Assembly (NCBI GenBank): GCA_905215815.1
Contig: CAJMRN010000018.1
Span: 1 to 26,081 of the forward strand
Reading direction: 5' to 3'
From: an uncultured bacterium
GTDB lineage: Bacteria; Actinomycetota; Coriobacteriia; Coriobacteriales; Coriobacteriaceae
DNA length: 26,081 nucleotides
The position numbers and the translations under genes were made by a program. Below, piece after piece: positions 6,044-14,032 of the stretch (positions within the stretch are counted from its first letter, which is position 1; the number at the start of each line of letters is the position of its first letter). The notes beneath the pieces were generated by a model, which had not been told where the DNA came from, did no database searches, and saw only the letters and a list, made by a program, of their open reading frames with translations.

Positions 6044-6847
6044 TCAGCCAAAGCGGCCGGTGATATAGTCTTCCGTCCGTGAATCCACCGGGCTGGTGAA
6101 GATCGCGTCGGTTTGACCATACTCGATGAGCGTGGCGGGCTCGCCGGCAACTTCCTGCAAGAAAAATGCGGTGTAGTCGCTAATACGAGCGGCCTGCTGC
6201 ATAGAATGCGTGACGATGATGATCGTCATCTCGGGCGCCAGCTCGGCCATCAGATCCTCGACCTTGGAGACGGACGTGGGGTCGATGGCGGAGCAGGGCT
6301 CGTCCATCAGAAGGACATCGGGCTGCACCGCAAGCACACGCGCAATGCACAGACGCTGCTGCTGACCGCCCGAGAGCGCCAAACCGTCCTTGTTGAGCTG
6401 ATTGGATACCTCTTTCCAGAGGTTGGCGCGCTTGAGCGATTCTTCCACGATGTCATCGAGGTCGCTTTTGCTAGTCACGCCCTGCAGACGAGGGCCAAAA
6501 GCGACATTCTCGTAGATGGATTTGGGGAACGGGTTGGGCTGCTGAAAAATCATGCCCACGCGACGGCGAAGGTCGACCGGGTCGACGCCCTCGGCATAGA
6601 TATCGTTGCCGTCGAGCGTCATGGTGCCCTCGACGCGGGTGCCCTCGATCAGGTCGTTCATACGGTTGATGCAGCGCAAAAACGTCGATTTGCCGCAGCC
6701 CGAAGGACCGATAAACGAGGTGATGGCGTTTTTGGCGATGTTGAGGTCGAGCCCCGTCAGCGCATGAAAGTCACCGTACCAAAAGTTGAAATCCTTGGCC
6801 GTGATGGCCGCTTGCTCCGGCGTGGGAGCGGACTGATAGACGGACAT
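6044..6847 (-). CDS. pstB: PstB, phosphate ABC transporter ATP-binding protein
   Basis: The 267-residue cytoplasmic ATPase powers Pst-type phosphate import. The full ATPase motif set is present: Walker A GPSGCGKST (47-55), Q-loop FQQPNPFP, ABC signature LSGGQQQR (158-165), Walker B VLLMDEP (178-184), D-loop SAID and switch His214 in VTHS. PstB-specific features include RMNDLIEGTRVEG and MDEPCSAIDPTS. Length is normal. The ATG at 6847 is preceded by AAGGAG on the minus strand. The gap to pstA is 12 nt, consistent with one transcript and assembly with the PstC/PstA permeases. Confidence 0.97.
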   Translation of the reverse strand: MSVYQSAPTPEQAAITAKDFNFWYGDFHALTGLDLNIAKNAITSFIGPSGCGKSTFLRCINRMNDLIEGTRVEGTMTLDGNDIYAEGVDPVDLRRRVGMIFQQPNPFPKSIYENVAFGPRLQGVTSKSDLDDIVEESLKRANLWKEVSNQLNKDGLALSGGQQQRLCIARVLAVQPDVLLMDEPCSAIDPTSVSKVEDLMAELAPEMTIIIVTHSMQQAARISDYTAFFLQEVAGEPATLIEYGQTDAIFTSPVDSRTEDYITGRFG

Positions 6848-6859
6848 GGGACTCCTTAA

Positions 6860-7765
6860 CTAGCGGCGTTTGCGCGACAGATAACGCGCAAACAGGTTGA
6901 AGGCCAGAATAATCGCCATCAGCAAAAGCGCAGTGCCGTAGGCTGCGTTCATGTTGATGCCGTCATTGGCAAGCAGATACAGGTGAACGGTCATGGGACG
7001 ACCGGAATCGAGCGGCGAAATAGGCAGGTTGATGGCCTGACCCATGGTGTAGAGCACCACGGCGGTCTCGCCGATGGCGCGGCCGATGGCAAGCACGATG
7101 CCGGTGGCGATGCGGCCAAAAGCCGAAGGAAGCACGATCTTGGAGACGACCTGCCACTTGGTGGCACCCAGGCCATATGCACCCCAACGGATATAGCGCG
7201 GAACGGCGCGGATTGCCTCCTCGGTGGTACGCATGACAATAGGCAGCATCAGAAGTGCCAGCGCCAGGGCGGCCGAGACCATCGAAAGGCCCAGACCCAT
7301 AGCCTCGACAAACAAGGCGTAGCCAAAGAGGCCCATAACGATGGAGGGCACCGAGGCCAGGGCATCGGCAGCATAGCGAATGATGTCGACGACCTTGCCC
7401 TGTTTGGCGTACTCGGCCAGATAGACCGCAGCCAGGACGGCAACCGGCGTGCAGATGAGCATGGCGAGCGCCGTCACGTAGATGGTCGAGACGATCGTGG
7501 GCCAAATGCCGCCCTCGGCGTTGACGCCCTGCGGCCAGCCGAAGATAAAGTCGAGCGAGATATGCGGCAGGCCGTTGATGACCACGTAGGCGATGATGGC
7601 GATCAGCACCAGCGTGGTGATATAGGCCGCGGCGCGAAACACGCCGAGCATGATCTTGTTGGACAGATCCTTGTTGATGCAGCCCTTCTTGCCATGGGAA
7701 AGGGCACGCTTGATGCGCTCACGCGACGAGGTCGTATCGACCGTCGTGTCAACGGAATCGGACAT
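6860..7765 (-). CDS. pstA: PstA, phosphate ABC transporter permease
   Basis: One of the two membrane subunits of the Pst importer (301 residues). A basic cytoplasmic N-terminus of about 40 residues is followed by six predicted membrane spans, the first AAAYITTLVLIAIIAYVVING and the last LLLMAIILAFNLFARYL. The EAA loop that docks PstB is EEAIRAVPRYIRWGAYGLGATKW, within the BPD_transp_1 domain. The ATG at 7765 has a GAGGGGGT stretch upstream that overlaps the pstC stop, and pstC ends only 3 nt away, so the two permeases are probably translationally linked. Confidence 0.95.
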   Translation of the reverse strand: MSDSVDTTVDTTSSRERIKRALSHGKKGCINKDLSNKIMLGVFRAAAYITTLVLIAIIAYVVINGLPHISLDFIFGWPQGVNAEGGIWPTIVSTIYVTALAMLICTPVAVLAAVYLAEYAKQGKVVDIIRYAADALASVPSIVMGLFGYALFVEAMGLGLSMVSAALALALLMLPIVMRTTEEAIRAVPRYIRWGAYGLGATKWQVVSKIVLPSAFGRIATGIVLAIGRAIGETAVVLYTMGQAINLPISPLDSGRPMTVHLYLLANDGINMNAAYGTALLLMAIILAFNLFARYLSRKRR

Positions 7766-7768
7766 AGC

Positions 7769-8692
7769 CTACCCCCTCTTCTTGGAAATCAGGCGGACGA
7801 TACCCACCAGTGCAGCGGAGATGATAAACAGGACAACGCCCATGCCAAACAGAGCCGAGCGGTGCAGGCCCGAGGAATAACTCATATCGAGCGCGATCTG
7901 ACTCGTGAGCGTTGAGATAGGGCTCGAGATGCTATCCGGAATGACCGGGGCGTTGCCCACGACCATGAGCACGGCCATGGTCTCACCGATGGCGCGACCC
8001 ATGCCCAAGACAATCGCATCGACGATACCCAACTTGGCTGCAGGCAGCACGACTTTGTAGATGGTCTGCCACTTGGTGGCACCCATGGCATAGGATGCCT
8101 CGCGAATGCCCATGGGAATGGAATTGAGGGCATCGATGGTGAGCGTGGTGATGGTGGGAACGATCATGATGGCGAGCACGAACCACGCCGTCAGCGCGCC
8201 AAAGCCAAGACCGCCGGTCAGCTGCGCGATAAACGGACGGATGATGACCATGCCAAAGAAGCCGTAGATGATGGAGGGGATGCCCGCCAGCAGGTCGACG
8301 GCGGGGCTGATGAGCCTGCGCACGCGCTTGCTGGCGATCTCGACCAGATACACAGCCGTGCCCACACCCAACGGCACGCCCATGGCAAGGGCACCGACCG
8401 TCACCAGGCCAGAGCCCGCCAGCAGCGACATGATGCCGTAGTGACCCTCAGAGGGCGCCCACGTAAAGCTAAAGAAGTCCACCAGACCGATGTCGGTAAA
8501 GACCGGCAGCGCCGAGTACGTGGTAAAGACAAAGATCAGGATGACGGTGACGACCGCCAAGAACGCGCAGGCAAAGAAGATCCACTGCAGCGCCTTCTCC
8601 TTAAGATAGGTGCTGCGTGACACCAACGCCAACTCACGCTTTTTGGGCACCTGCGCCTCATGCTCAATCTGGGGGGTTTCCTGTGCTTCCAC
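7769..8692 (-). CDS. pstC: PstC, phosphate ABC transporter permease
   Basis: The second Pst membrane subunit. It has a polar N-terminus of about 45 residues, then six predicted spans starting with ALQWIFFACAFLAVVTVILIF, and an EAA loop (SIPMGIREASYAMGATKW) matching that of PstA. The start chosen is GTG 8692-8690, giving 307 residues: GGGGAG lies eight bases upstream and the pstS stop TAG (8694-8696) is one base away. The open frame continues upstream to 8782 but there it runs over the end of pstS and codes nothing family-like. The GTG start and one-base spacing suggest coupling to pstS translation. Confidence 0.93.
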   Translation of the reverse strand: MEAQETPQIEHEAQVPKKRELALVSRSTYLKEKALQWIFFACAFLAVVTVILIFVFTTYSALPVFTDIGLVDFFSFTWAPSEGHYGIMSLLAGSGLVTVGALAMGVPLGVGTAVYLVEIASKRVRRLISPAVDLLAGIPSIIYGFFGMVIIRPFIAQLTGGLGFGALTAWFVLAIMIVPTITTLTIDALNSIPMGIREASYAMGATKWQTIYKVVLPAAKLGIVDAIVLGMGRAIGETMAVLMVVGNAPVIPDSISSPISTLTSQIALDMSYSSGLHRSALFGMGVVLFIISAALVGIVRLISKKRG

Positions 8693-8693
8693 G

Positions 8694-9530
8694 CTACTCA
8701 CTCCCCTTTCCGTCGTTGGTGACGGGAATAAAGCCCGCCTCGCGAATCTGCTTGTCCATCTTCTCGGATGTCTCATAGTCAATGTAGTCCTGCGCCTGCT
8801 GCGAAGGCGTACCCTTCACAAAGAAGTAAAGGTCACGCGAGATGGGATAGCCGCCACTTGCGACCGTCTTCTCGGATGCCTCGACATGGTTGACTGAAAC
8901 GGCCTTAACCGAGGTCTTGGCGTTGAGGCTCTCGACAAAACCCAGCGAGATGTAGCCAATAGCGCCACGTGAGCGGGATACGACATCGCGTACCTGGCCC
9001 GTACCCGAAAGAACAGCCGAGCGGCGATCGAACGGCGCGCCGTCCATCACGATAGTGCGGAAGGCCTCGCGCGTACCGGACGCCTCGTCGCGGTTGATAA
9101 CCTGAATCTTCAGGTCCTCTCCGCCGACTTCTTTCCAGTTGGTGATCTTGCCGGCGTAAATATCGCGGAGCTGCTCGGTCGAGAGATTGTCGACCGGGTT
9201 GTCGTCGTTCACGATGACTGCAATGCCGTCGTGTGCGATAACGATAGGCGTCAGGCCCAAATCCTGCTCGTCGGCATTGAGGCCACGAGACGAGCTGGCG
9301 ATGTCGGCGGTGCCGGCGCTAACAGCTTCGATGCCAGCAGATGAGCCAAGGCCGGAGACGAGCACGTCGATGCCGGTCTCTTCCTTAAAGCCCTCGGCCG
9401 CAATCTCGGCAATGGGAAGGCAGGTGGTCGAGCCGGCCACGGTAATAGAAGACGTAGAAGATCCCGAGGAGCAGGCGCACAGCGTGAGCGCGAGCACTGC
9501 TGCACTCAGGACCGATGCGATCTTTCTCAT
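8694..9530 (-). CDS. pstS: PstS, phosphate-binding lipoprotein
   Basis: The extracellular phosphate-binding subunit of the Pst importer (278 residues). It has a lipoprotein signal peptide: MRK start, hydrophobic core, then lipobox LCAC with Cys20 as the lipidation site, followed by a Ser/Thr/Gly linker. Ligand-site segments typical of the family are visible: VAGSTTCLPIAE (residues 31-42), TADIASSSRGLN, and RDEASGTREAF. The ATG at 9530 was chosen because the signal peptide begins there. It overlaps the pgeF stop as ATGA (9527-9530) and has no clear ribosome binding site of its own, which points to translation by reinitiation after pgeF. No canonical promoter lies directly upstream. Confidence 0.95.
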   Translation of the reverse strand: MRKIASVLSAAVLALTLCACSSGSSTSSITVAGSTTCLPIAEIAAEGFKEETGIDVLVSGLGSSAGIEAVSAGTADIASSSRGLNADEQDLGLTPIVIAHDGIAVIVNDDNPVDNLSTEQLRDIYAGKITNWKEVGGEDLKIQVINRDEASGTREAFRTIVMDGAPFDRRSAVLSGTGQVRDVVSRSRGAIGYISLGFVESLNAKTSVKAVSVNHVEASEKTVASGGYPISRDLYFFVKGTPSQQAQDYIDYETSEKMDKQIREAGFIPVTNDGKGSE

Positions 9531-10327
9531 AGCATCACGCCGATCGCAGCATGGCGCCCACAGGTCCCGCCCTCGTTGCGATAGGAATAAAAGCGGTCGT
9601 TTTGACGCACGGTGGAAAGTTTGGTGTCCACAATGCCATTCACATCGACACCGGCATCCACCAGCGCCTCGCGAATGGCGGCGGAAAGATCGAGCATACG
9701 GGAAGCGGTAGCATCGATGCACGCGAACTCGGCGGCAAAGCGATCCATAAGTTCTTGGGACACCTCATACTCGTCGCCCAGGATATGGGGCCCAATATAA
9801 GCAGAGATGTCCTCCGGCGTGCAGCCAGCCGCCTCGCAGAGTGCTTGGCAGGCCTTGGCGGAAATGCGTGCAATCGTGCCCTTCCAGCCAGAATGCACCA
9901 CGGCAAAGCCGCCGGGAGCCACCAGCACCACGGGAACACAATCGGCAAAGCAGAGCATCACGGGCACCTTATGCGCCGTGCAGACGAGGGCATCACAGCC
10001 CTCGGCAATCTGCTCTCGAATGTTCTCGAGATCTTCGGCGCCGTTCGAGGTCACCGTCACGACATGGTCACCGTGTACTTGATTGGGGACAAGCAAGTTG
10101 TGCTCGCACTCGGCGGCACCCATGGCCTCGAGTACGCGGCGACGATTTTCTTGAACGGTAAAGGGGTCATCGCCAACATGCGAGCCCAGATTGAGCGAGG
10201 AGTACGCATCTTCGGAAACGCCACCGGTGCGCTCGGTAAAGGCAAAGCGGACATCGTGCGTCGCGCCCTCTACCAACGTAACTCCATCATGGTCGACACG
10301 CGAAACGTTGTCCGCACGTGCTGCCAT
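9527..10327 (-). CDS. pgeF: PgeF/YfiH family protein (multicopper-polyphenol-oxidase-fold, DUF152)
   Basis: The 266-residue cytoplasmic protein belongs to the PgeF/YfiH (formerly DUF152, laccase-domain) family. Members have purine nucleoside phosphorylase/adenosine deaminase-type activity, and in E. coli the protein edits muropeptide precursors wrongly carrying Ser. The three zinc ligands are in place: His85 in NQVHG, Cys130 in CFADC and His145 in VVHSGWKG. The ATG at 10327 has a perfect AGGAGG seven bases upstream. In many Gram-positive bacteria it lies between ftsZ and yggS. Here it follows ftsZ after a terminator and heads a unit with pst genes, sharing ATGA with pstS. Confidence 0.93.
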   Translation of the reverse strand: MAARADNVSRVDHDGVTLVEGATHDVRFAFTERTGGVSEDAYSSLNLGSHVGDDPFTVQENRRRVLEAMGAAECEHNLLVPNQVHGDHVVTVTSNGAEDLENIREQIAEGCDALVCTAHKVPVMLCFADCVPVVLVAPGGFAVVHSGWKGTIARISAKACQALCEAAGCTPEDISAYIGPHILGDEYEVSQELMDRFAAEFACIDATASRMLDLSAAIREALVDAGVDVNGIVDTKLSTVRQNDRFYSYRNEGGTCGRHAAIGVML

Positions 10328-10430
10328 ACTAAAGCCTCCTAATAACACAAGTATCGCGGCGAAGCCGCAGCAGTCCGTGTCATACGGCTGCCATACTTCT
10401 TTAAAAGGATACCCGCAGCGGTAGGGACCA

Positions 10431-10448
10431 AACGTAAAGGGAACGTAA
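10431..10448 (-). promoter_or_regulatory. 11-nt-phased direct repeat, candidate Pho box upstream of pgeF-pst
   Basis: On the minus strand TTACGTT-CCCT-TTACGTT forms an exact 7-4-7 direct repeat, about 104 bases upstream of the pgeF ATG and downstream of the ftsZ terminator. PhoB/PhoP-type sites are direct repeats with the same 11-base period, so phosphate-starvation control of pgeF-pstSCAB-phoU is a reasonable inference. Downstream, TATCCT or TTTAAA near 10402-10411 might be a -10, but the spacing is not ideal. Confidence 0.4.
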
Positions 10449-10477
10449 GGAGATTGGAGGCTTTCGTTTACAAACGA

Positions 10478-10511
10478 GAAACAAAAAGGGCGCATCCATA
10501 CGGACGCGCCC
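10478..10511 (-). terminator. Intrinsic terminator after ftsZ
   Basis: A 10-bp stem on the minus strand (arms 10502-10511 and 10488-10497, one G-U pair, loop GTAT) is followed by TTTTTGTTTC. It begins about 27 bases after the ftsZ stop, so it ends the dcw transcript and makes pgeF-pst a separate unit needing its own promoter in 10328-10477. Confidence 0.9.
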
Positions 10512-10537
10512 CTGTGCAAAACAATGCGAAGAACGAC

Positions 10538-11692
10538 TTAGAAGCTGCCGCGCTTGAGGAAGTCGGGAAGCTCAAACTGATCGTTGCCAAAGTTGGGCAG
10601 CTCGGTACCACCGACGTTGCGAGTCGGGGCAGCCTGAGCGGGGCTGGCAGCCGGAGCAGTGCGCTGCGGCTCAGCAGAAGCAGCAGCCTTGCTCTGGGAC
10701 TGCTGGGCAGCGAAGAGCTCGTCCTGACGGTTGACGTTGGAGTCGGAGAAGCCCGTAGCGATAACGGTGATGCGCACCTGGTCGCCCAGGGACTCGTCGA
10801 CAACGGTACCAAAGATGATGTTGGCCTCGGGATCGACGGCGTTGGCGACAACGTCGGCAGCGTCGCTGATTTCTTGGATGCCCAGATCCTTGGAGCCGGC
10901 GATGGAGAGCAGGACGCGCGTAGCTCCATCGATAGAACTCTCGAGCAGCGGGCTGGAAATAGCCTGCTGGGCGGCGTCGACGGCACGAGTGTCCCCAGAA
11001 GCCGTACCGATACCCATCATGGCGGTACCGGCCTGCTTCATGATGGTCTTAACATCGGCGAAGTCCAAGTTGATGATACCGGGGACGGTGATGAGGTCGG
11101 TGATGCCCTGGGTGCCCTGGGAAAGGACGCCATCGGCGATTGCGAAGGCCTCGAGCATGGTGGTCTTCTTCTCGGCGATGTCGAGCAGCTTATCGTTAGG
11201 GATAACGATCATGGTGTCGACGCAGTCGGAAAGCGTCTTAATGCCCTCTTCGGCGCTCTTCTTACGCTTGCGGCCCTCAAACGTAAAGGGCTTAGTCACG
11301 ACGGCGACGGTCAGCGCGCCGACCTCGTTCATCGCGATATCGGCAACGATGGGAGCAGCGCCGGTACCGGTGCCGCCGCCCTCGCCGCAGGTGATGAACA
11401 CCATGTCGGCGCCAGCGAGCGCCTCGGCGATGTCGTCGCGGGACTCATCGGCGGCCTTACGGCCGACCTCGGGGTTGGCGCCAGCGCCCAGGCCGCGGGT
11501 CAGGTCGGTGCCGATGTGCACCTTGATATCGGCATCAGAGATCGCGAGTGCCTGAGCATCGGTGTTGATGGCAACAAACTCGACGCCGCGGATGCCCTCT
11601 TCGATCATTCGATTGACCGCGTTGGTACCGCCGCCGCCGACGCCGACCACCTTAATGACGGCAAGGTAGTTGTTGATCTCTGTCTCGTGCAT
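10538..11692 (-). CDS. ftsZ: FtsZ, tubulin-like cell division GTPase
   Basis: FtsZ assembles the Z-ring that recruits the divisome. The 384-residue product has the nucleotide-binding loop VGVGGGGTNAVNRM (17-30), the tubulin signature CGEGGGTGTGAAP (102-114, the GEGGG form common in actinobacteria), the T7 synergy loop NLDFAD that completes the GTPase site, a disordered Gln/Ala/Pro linker, and a C-terminal peptide ELPDFLKRGSF of the kind that binds SepF. ATG 11692 has GGAGGA upstream; an ATG at 11722 lacks one and adds ten residues. It is preceded by a 198-nt AT-richer spacer after ftsQ and followed by a strong terminator. No ftsA is present. Confidence 0.97.
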   Translation of the reverse strand: MHETEINNYLAVIKVVGVGGGGTNAVNRMIEEGIRGVEFVAINTDAQALAISDADIKVHIGTDLTRGLGAGANPEVGRKAADESRDDIAEALAGADMVFITCGEGGGTGTGAAPIVADIAMNEVGALTVAVVTKPFTFEGRKRKKSAEEGIKTLSDCVDTMIVIPNDKLLDIAEKKTTMLEAFAIADGVLSQGTQGITDLITVPGIINLDFADVKTIMKQAGTAMMGIGTASGDTRAVDAAQQAISSPLLESSIDGATRVLLSIAGSKDLGIQEISDAADVVANAVDPEANIIFGTVVDESLGDQVRITVIATGFSDSNVNRQDELFAAQQSQSKAAASAEPQRTAPAASPAQAAPTRNVGGTELPNFGNDQFELPDFLKRGSF

Positions 11693-11722
11693 GTCGGTCC
11701 TCCGAACAAAGGTTATAGCCAT

Positions 11723-11890
11723 AGCATGGGTTGACCCCTGCGCACATTAACCTTCAAGTTGAAAGTAAATGCAAAGGTAAACCGTATTATGTTTGCACAT
11801 TATGAACGCATCAGTCAAATAATTGACGGTGAAAACCAAACAAACCAGATAAACGGCGCGGTATGCCCCGTCAACAAAGGCTAGAAGACG
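11723..11890 (-). promoter_or_regulatory. AT-rich ftsQ-ftsZ spacer, probable ftsZ promoter region
   Basis: The spacer is clearly richer in A and T than its surroundings. On the minus strand TTGACG (11869-11874) and TATCTG (11846-11851) are 17 bases apart and could be a weak sigma-70-type promoter. CATAAT occurs twice 13 bases apart (11786-11791 and 11799-11804), and a TTCAA-G-TTGAA palindrome lies at about 11753-11763. No single promoter can be assigned with confidence, but separate ftsZ transcription from here is common in actinobacteria. Confidence 0.35.
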
Positions 11891-13159
11891 CTACGAGGTC
11901 GGCGCGTTCCTAAACGTATAGTTGCCAGGAGATCGAACGTTTATATACGTCACGCCCTCCACCTGCGAAAGCAGCTTGGTAACGATACGCTCCTTTTTGG
12001 CAATGTCATCCGAATCTCCGAGCGACACCTCGATACCGTTATCGAGGTTCGCCGAGATGGCCTCGACCGAGGGCGTGGAAATATCCTTGACCTGGCCCAA
12101 GAACTCGCTCGAGAATCCGCGGACGTAATCCAGACCGGCCTTGACTGCCTTGGAATTTACCGCTTGCCCCGAAACCGGTGCGACATCGGCCGAGACATCG
12201 GTCAGCAGCACGGCACCGTAATGCTTGGCGAGTGCCAGGGCGGCATCGATGCCGGTCAGGGTGTTGGCACCCTCCCCCGTTGCGGTGACGTTGCCCTGGT
12301 CGTCAACATCGACCGAGGTAGACAGCGGCGCAATCCACGTGTCATCGTCCCCGATGGCCCACGCAAGATCGTCGGAGCTAATGTAGGCGATTGCGATAAC
12401 CTTGCGTTCCGTCGGCGTGATGATGAGCGTATGGGGAAATTGACGCTGGACATCCACGCCCGAGACCCACGGATTTTGCTTGAGGCCCTCGGTGATCTGG
12501 TCGGGATTCACATTGAACAGCGACGTGTTCTCGGGCAGATCGATCAGTTGGATAGCATCGTGCTTGGTCACATGCTCGCTGCCCCGAATCTGAATATCGG
12601 TGGCGGCGAACAGGCCTGAGTTAATGACAACGATGGCAACGACCGCAAGCACTGCCAAAGCAGCAAGGATGCCGCCCATGATTTTACCCTTGCCCTTAAC
12701 GGCAGAAGCGGCACCCGTCGCATGATTTGCCAGGGCGCCGATCGATGACAGCGGATTGAAGCCTTTTTTGCCCGATTGCGGTTTTGCGGAGGCCGACACC
12801 GACGTCAACATACGTGGCTTCGATGCACCCAGCACGCGACCGGGACGCGTCGCCTTTGCCCCCAACGAGGGCGTGGGCAAAGCCATGGGACGAGAAGGCT
12901 TGGCGCCCGTCGCCGGTTTGGACGTTACCGAGGGACGTGCCGCCGGACGAGCAACCTTTTTGGCCGCGGGCCGTCCGCCAAGTTGCGAGCCGGAAGCCGA
13001 ACGCTTGGAAGACCGCACGGACCCGACGGTCTTAGAAGGCATGACGGATTTACGTTGAGACTGGGACGGTGCGCCGGAACGCCCTCCGGCGCGGCGGAAG
13101 GTTGGTTTCGATGCTCTAGAAGCCGAGGAATTTAACTTCCGGTCTGAGCTCGATGCCAT
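11891..13159 (-). CDS. ftsQ: FtsQ/DivIB family cell division protein with long basic N-terminus
   Basis: A bitopic divisome protein that bridges the FtsL/FtsB-type scaffold and FtsW/FtsI. The 422 residues comprise a cytoplasmic tail of about 158 residues rich in Ser, Ala, Pro, Lys and Arg, with one acidic residue (Asp6), one membrane span (about 160-180, ILAALAVLAVVAIVVI), a POTRA domain (about 184-255: ATDIQIRGSEHVTKHDAI ... NPWVSGVDVQRQFPHTL) and a C-terminal beta domain. The ATG at 13159 lies inside the end of murB (44-nt overlap) with GGGAGG close upstream, so translation is probably coupled. The tail is far longer than the usual 20-100 residues. It occupies the normal FtsQ position before ftsZ. 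Confidence 0.9.
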   Translation of the reverse strand: MASSSDRKLNSSASRASKPTFRRAGGRSGAPSQSQRKSVMPSKTVGSVRSSKRSASGSQLGGRPAAKKVARPAARPSVTSKPATGAKPSRPMALPTPSLGAKATRPGRVLGASKPRMLTSVSASAKPQSGKKGFNPLSSIGALANHATGAASAVKGKGKIMGGILAALAVLAVVAIVVINSGLFAATDIQIRGSEHVTKHDAIQLIDLPENTSLFNVNPDQITEGLKQNPWVSGVDVQRQFPHTLIITPTERKVIAIAYISSDDLAWAIGDDDTWIAPLSTSVDVDDQGNVTATGEGANTLTGIDAALALAKHYGAVLLTDVSADVAPVSGQAVNSKAVKAGLDYVRGFSSEFLGQVKDISTPSVEAISANLDNGIEVSLGDSDDIAKKERIVTKLLSQVEGVTYINVRSPGNYTFRNAPTS

Positions 13160-14027
13160 ACGCCTCCCTCACCTTTCCGTGCACATGTCTGATAACCGCG
13201 GCCACGTCATCGGCCGAGGCGGTTCCGTTATTAACGATAAAATTAGCGTGTACGGGAGAAACTTCCGCGCCGCCAACCGAAAAACCCTTTAATCCACAAT
13301 CCTCGATAAGCTTTCCCACGCTCGCATCGGGCGGGTTGCGAAAGACCGACCCGCAGGATGCACAGCCCATGGGCTGTGTTCGCTTGCGCCGCGTCAGGTA
13401 CCGCTCCATACGCTCACGGATATCGGCCTTGGGCGCAGGTTTGAGCTTGAGCACGCATTCCAAAATGATCTCGTTGCGCGGCAAGCTGCATTCACGGTAG
13501 CCCCAAGCGATCTCCGAGCCCGCGTAATGCTTAATTCCGGAGCAAGGGTCGAATGTAACGACATCTTCGACCAGCGAGCCAATCCACTCGGTTCGCGTGC
13601 CGGCGTTCATGGACAAGGCGCCGCCAACGGAGCCGGGAATACCGACCGCAAACTCAAGGCCCGAGAGGCTACGCGACAGGGCATCGTTGACCAGGCGTGC
13701 GAACATCACGCCCGCACCGACCGTCAGCGTACAACCGTCATCGGCGACAACCGTACGCTGAAACTCGCGCCCCAGCGAAATAACGGCACCGCGATAGCCT
13801 GCATCGGCAACAAGCAGATTAGACCCCTTGCCGATAATGACCCACGGCACCTGCTCACGGTCGAGCACCGCCACGGCGCGGCGCAGGGCATGATAGCTGT
13901 GACACGTCACAAAGAGGTCCGCCTTGCCACCGATACGATAGCTCGTATGGCGCGCGAGGCGTTCATCCTCGATTACGTCCGTATCGATCATGCCCGAAAG
14001 CGCCATGACGGCGTTAAACAAACCCAT
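13116..14027 (-). CDS. murB: MurB, UDP-N-acetylenolpyruvoylglucosamine reductase
   Basis: MurB reduces UDP-GlcNAc-enolpyruvate to UDP-MurNAc with FAD and NADPH in the cytoplasm. The 303 residues show the FAD-binding segments HTSYRIGGKADLFV and VIIGKGSNLLV, then GIPGSVGGALSMNAG, the tyrosine segment YRECSLP, and the catalytic-serine region CGSVFRNPP followed by KLIEDCGLKGFSVGGA and HANFIVN. The start ATG 14027 is 5 nt beyond the murC stop and has no clear ribosome binding site; ATGs at residues 8 and 13 are alternatives equally lacking one. Coupling to murC is likely. The gene overlaps ftsQ by 44 nt. Confidence 0.95.
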   Translation of the reverse strand: MGLFNAVMALSGMIDTDVIEDERLARHTSYRIGGKADLFVTCHSYHALRRAVAVLDREQVPWVIIGKGSNLLVADAGYRGAVISLGREFQRTVVADDGCTLTVGAGVMFARLVNDALSRSLSGLEFAVGIPGSVGGALSMNAGTRTEWIGSLVEDVVTFDPCSGIKHYAGSEIAWGYRECSLPRNEIILECVLKLKPAPKADIRERMERYLTRRKRTQPMGCASCGSVFRNPPDASVGKLIEDCGLKGFSVGGAEVSPVHANFIVNNGTASADDVAAVIRHVHGKVREAYGIELRPEVKFLGF

Positions 14028-14032
14028 GGGGT

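Noticed and set aside
9531..9722. Upstream extension of the pstS frame to 9722
   Set aside because: It overlaps pgeF in another frame and is not protein-like; the lipoprotein signal peptide starts at 9530.
10328..10519. Extension of the pgeF frame upstream to 10519
   Set aside because: The frame is open but runs through the ftsZ terminator and leader. AGGAGG directly before ATG 10327 fixes the start.
10454..11734. A 426-codon + strand frame opposite ftsZ
   Set aside because: It mirrors ftsZ and its terminator, has a Gly/Asp/Val-rich composition typical of antisense translation, and no recognisable fold or start signal.
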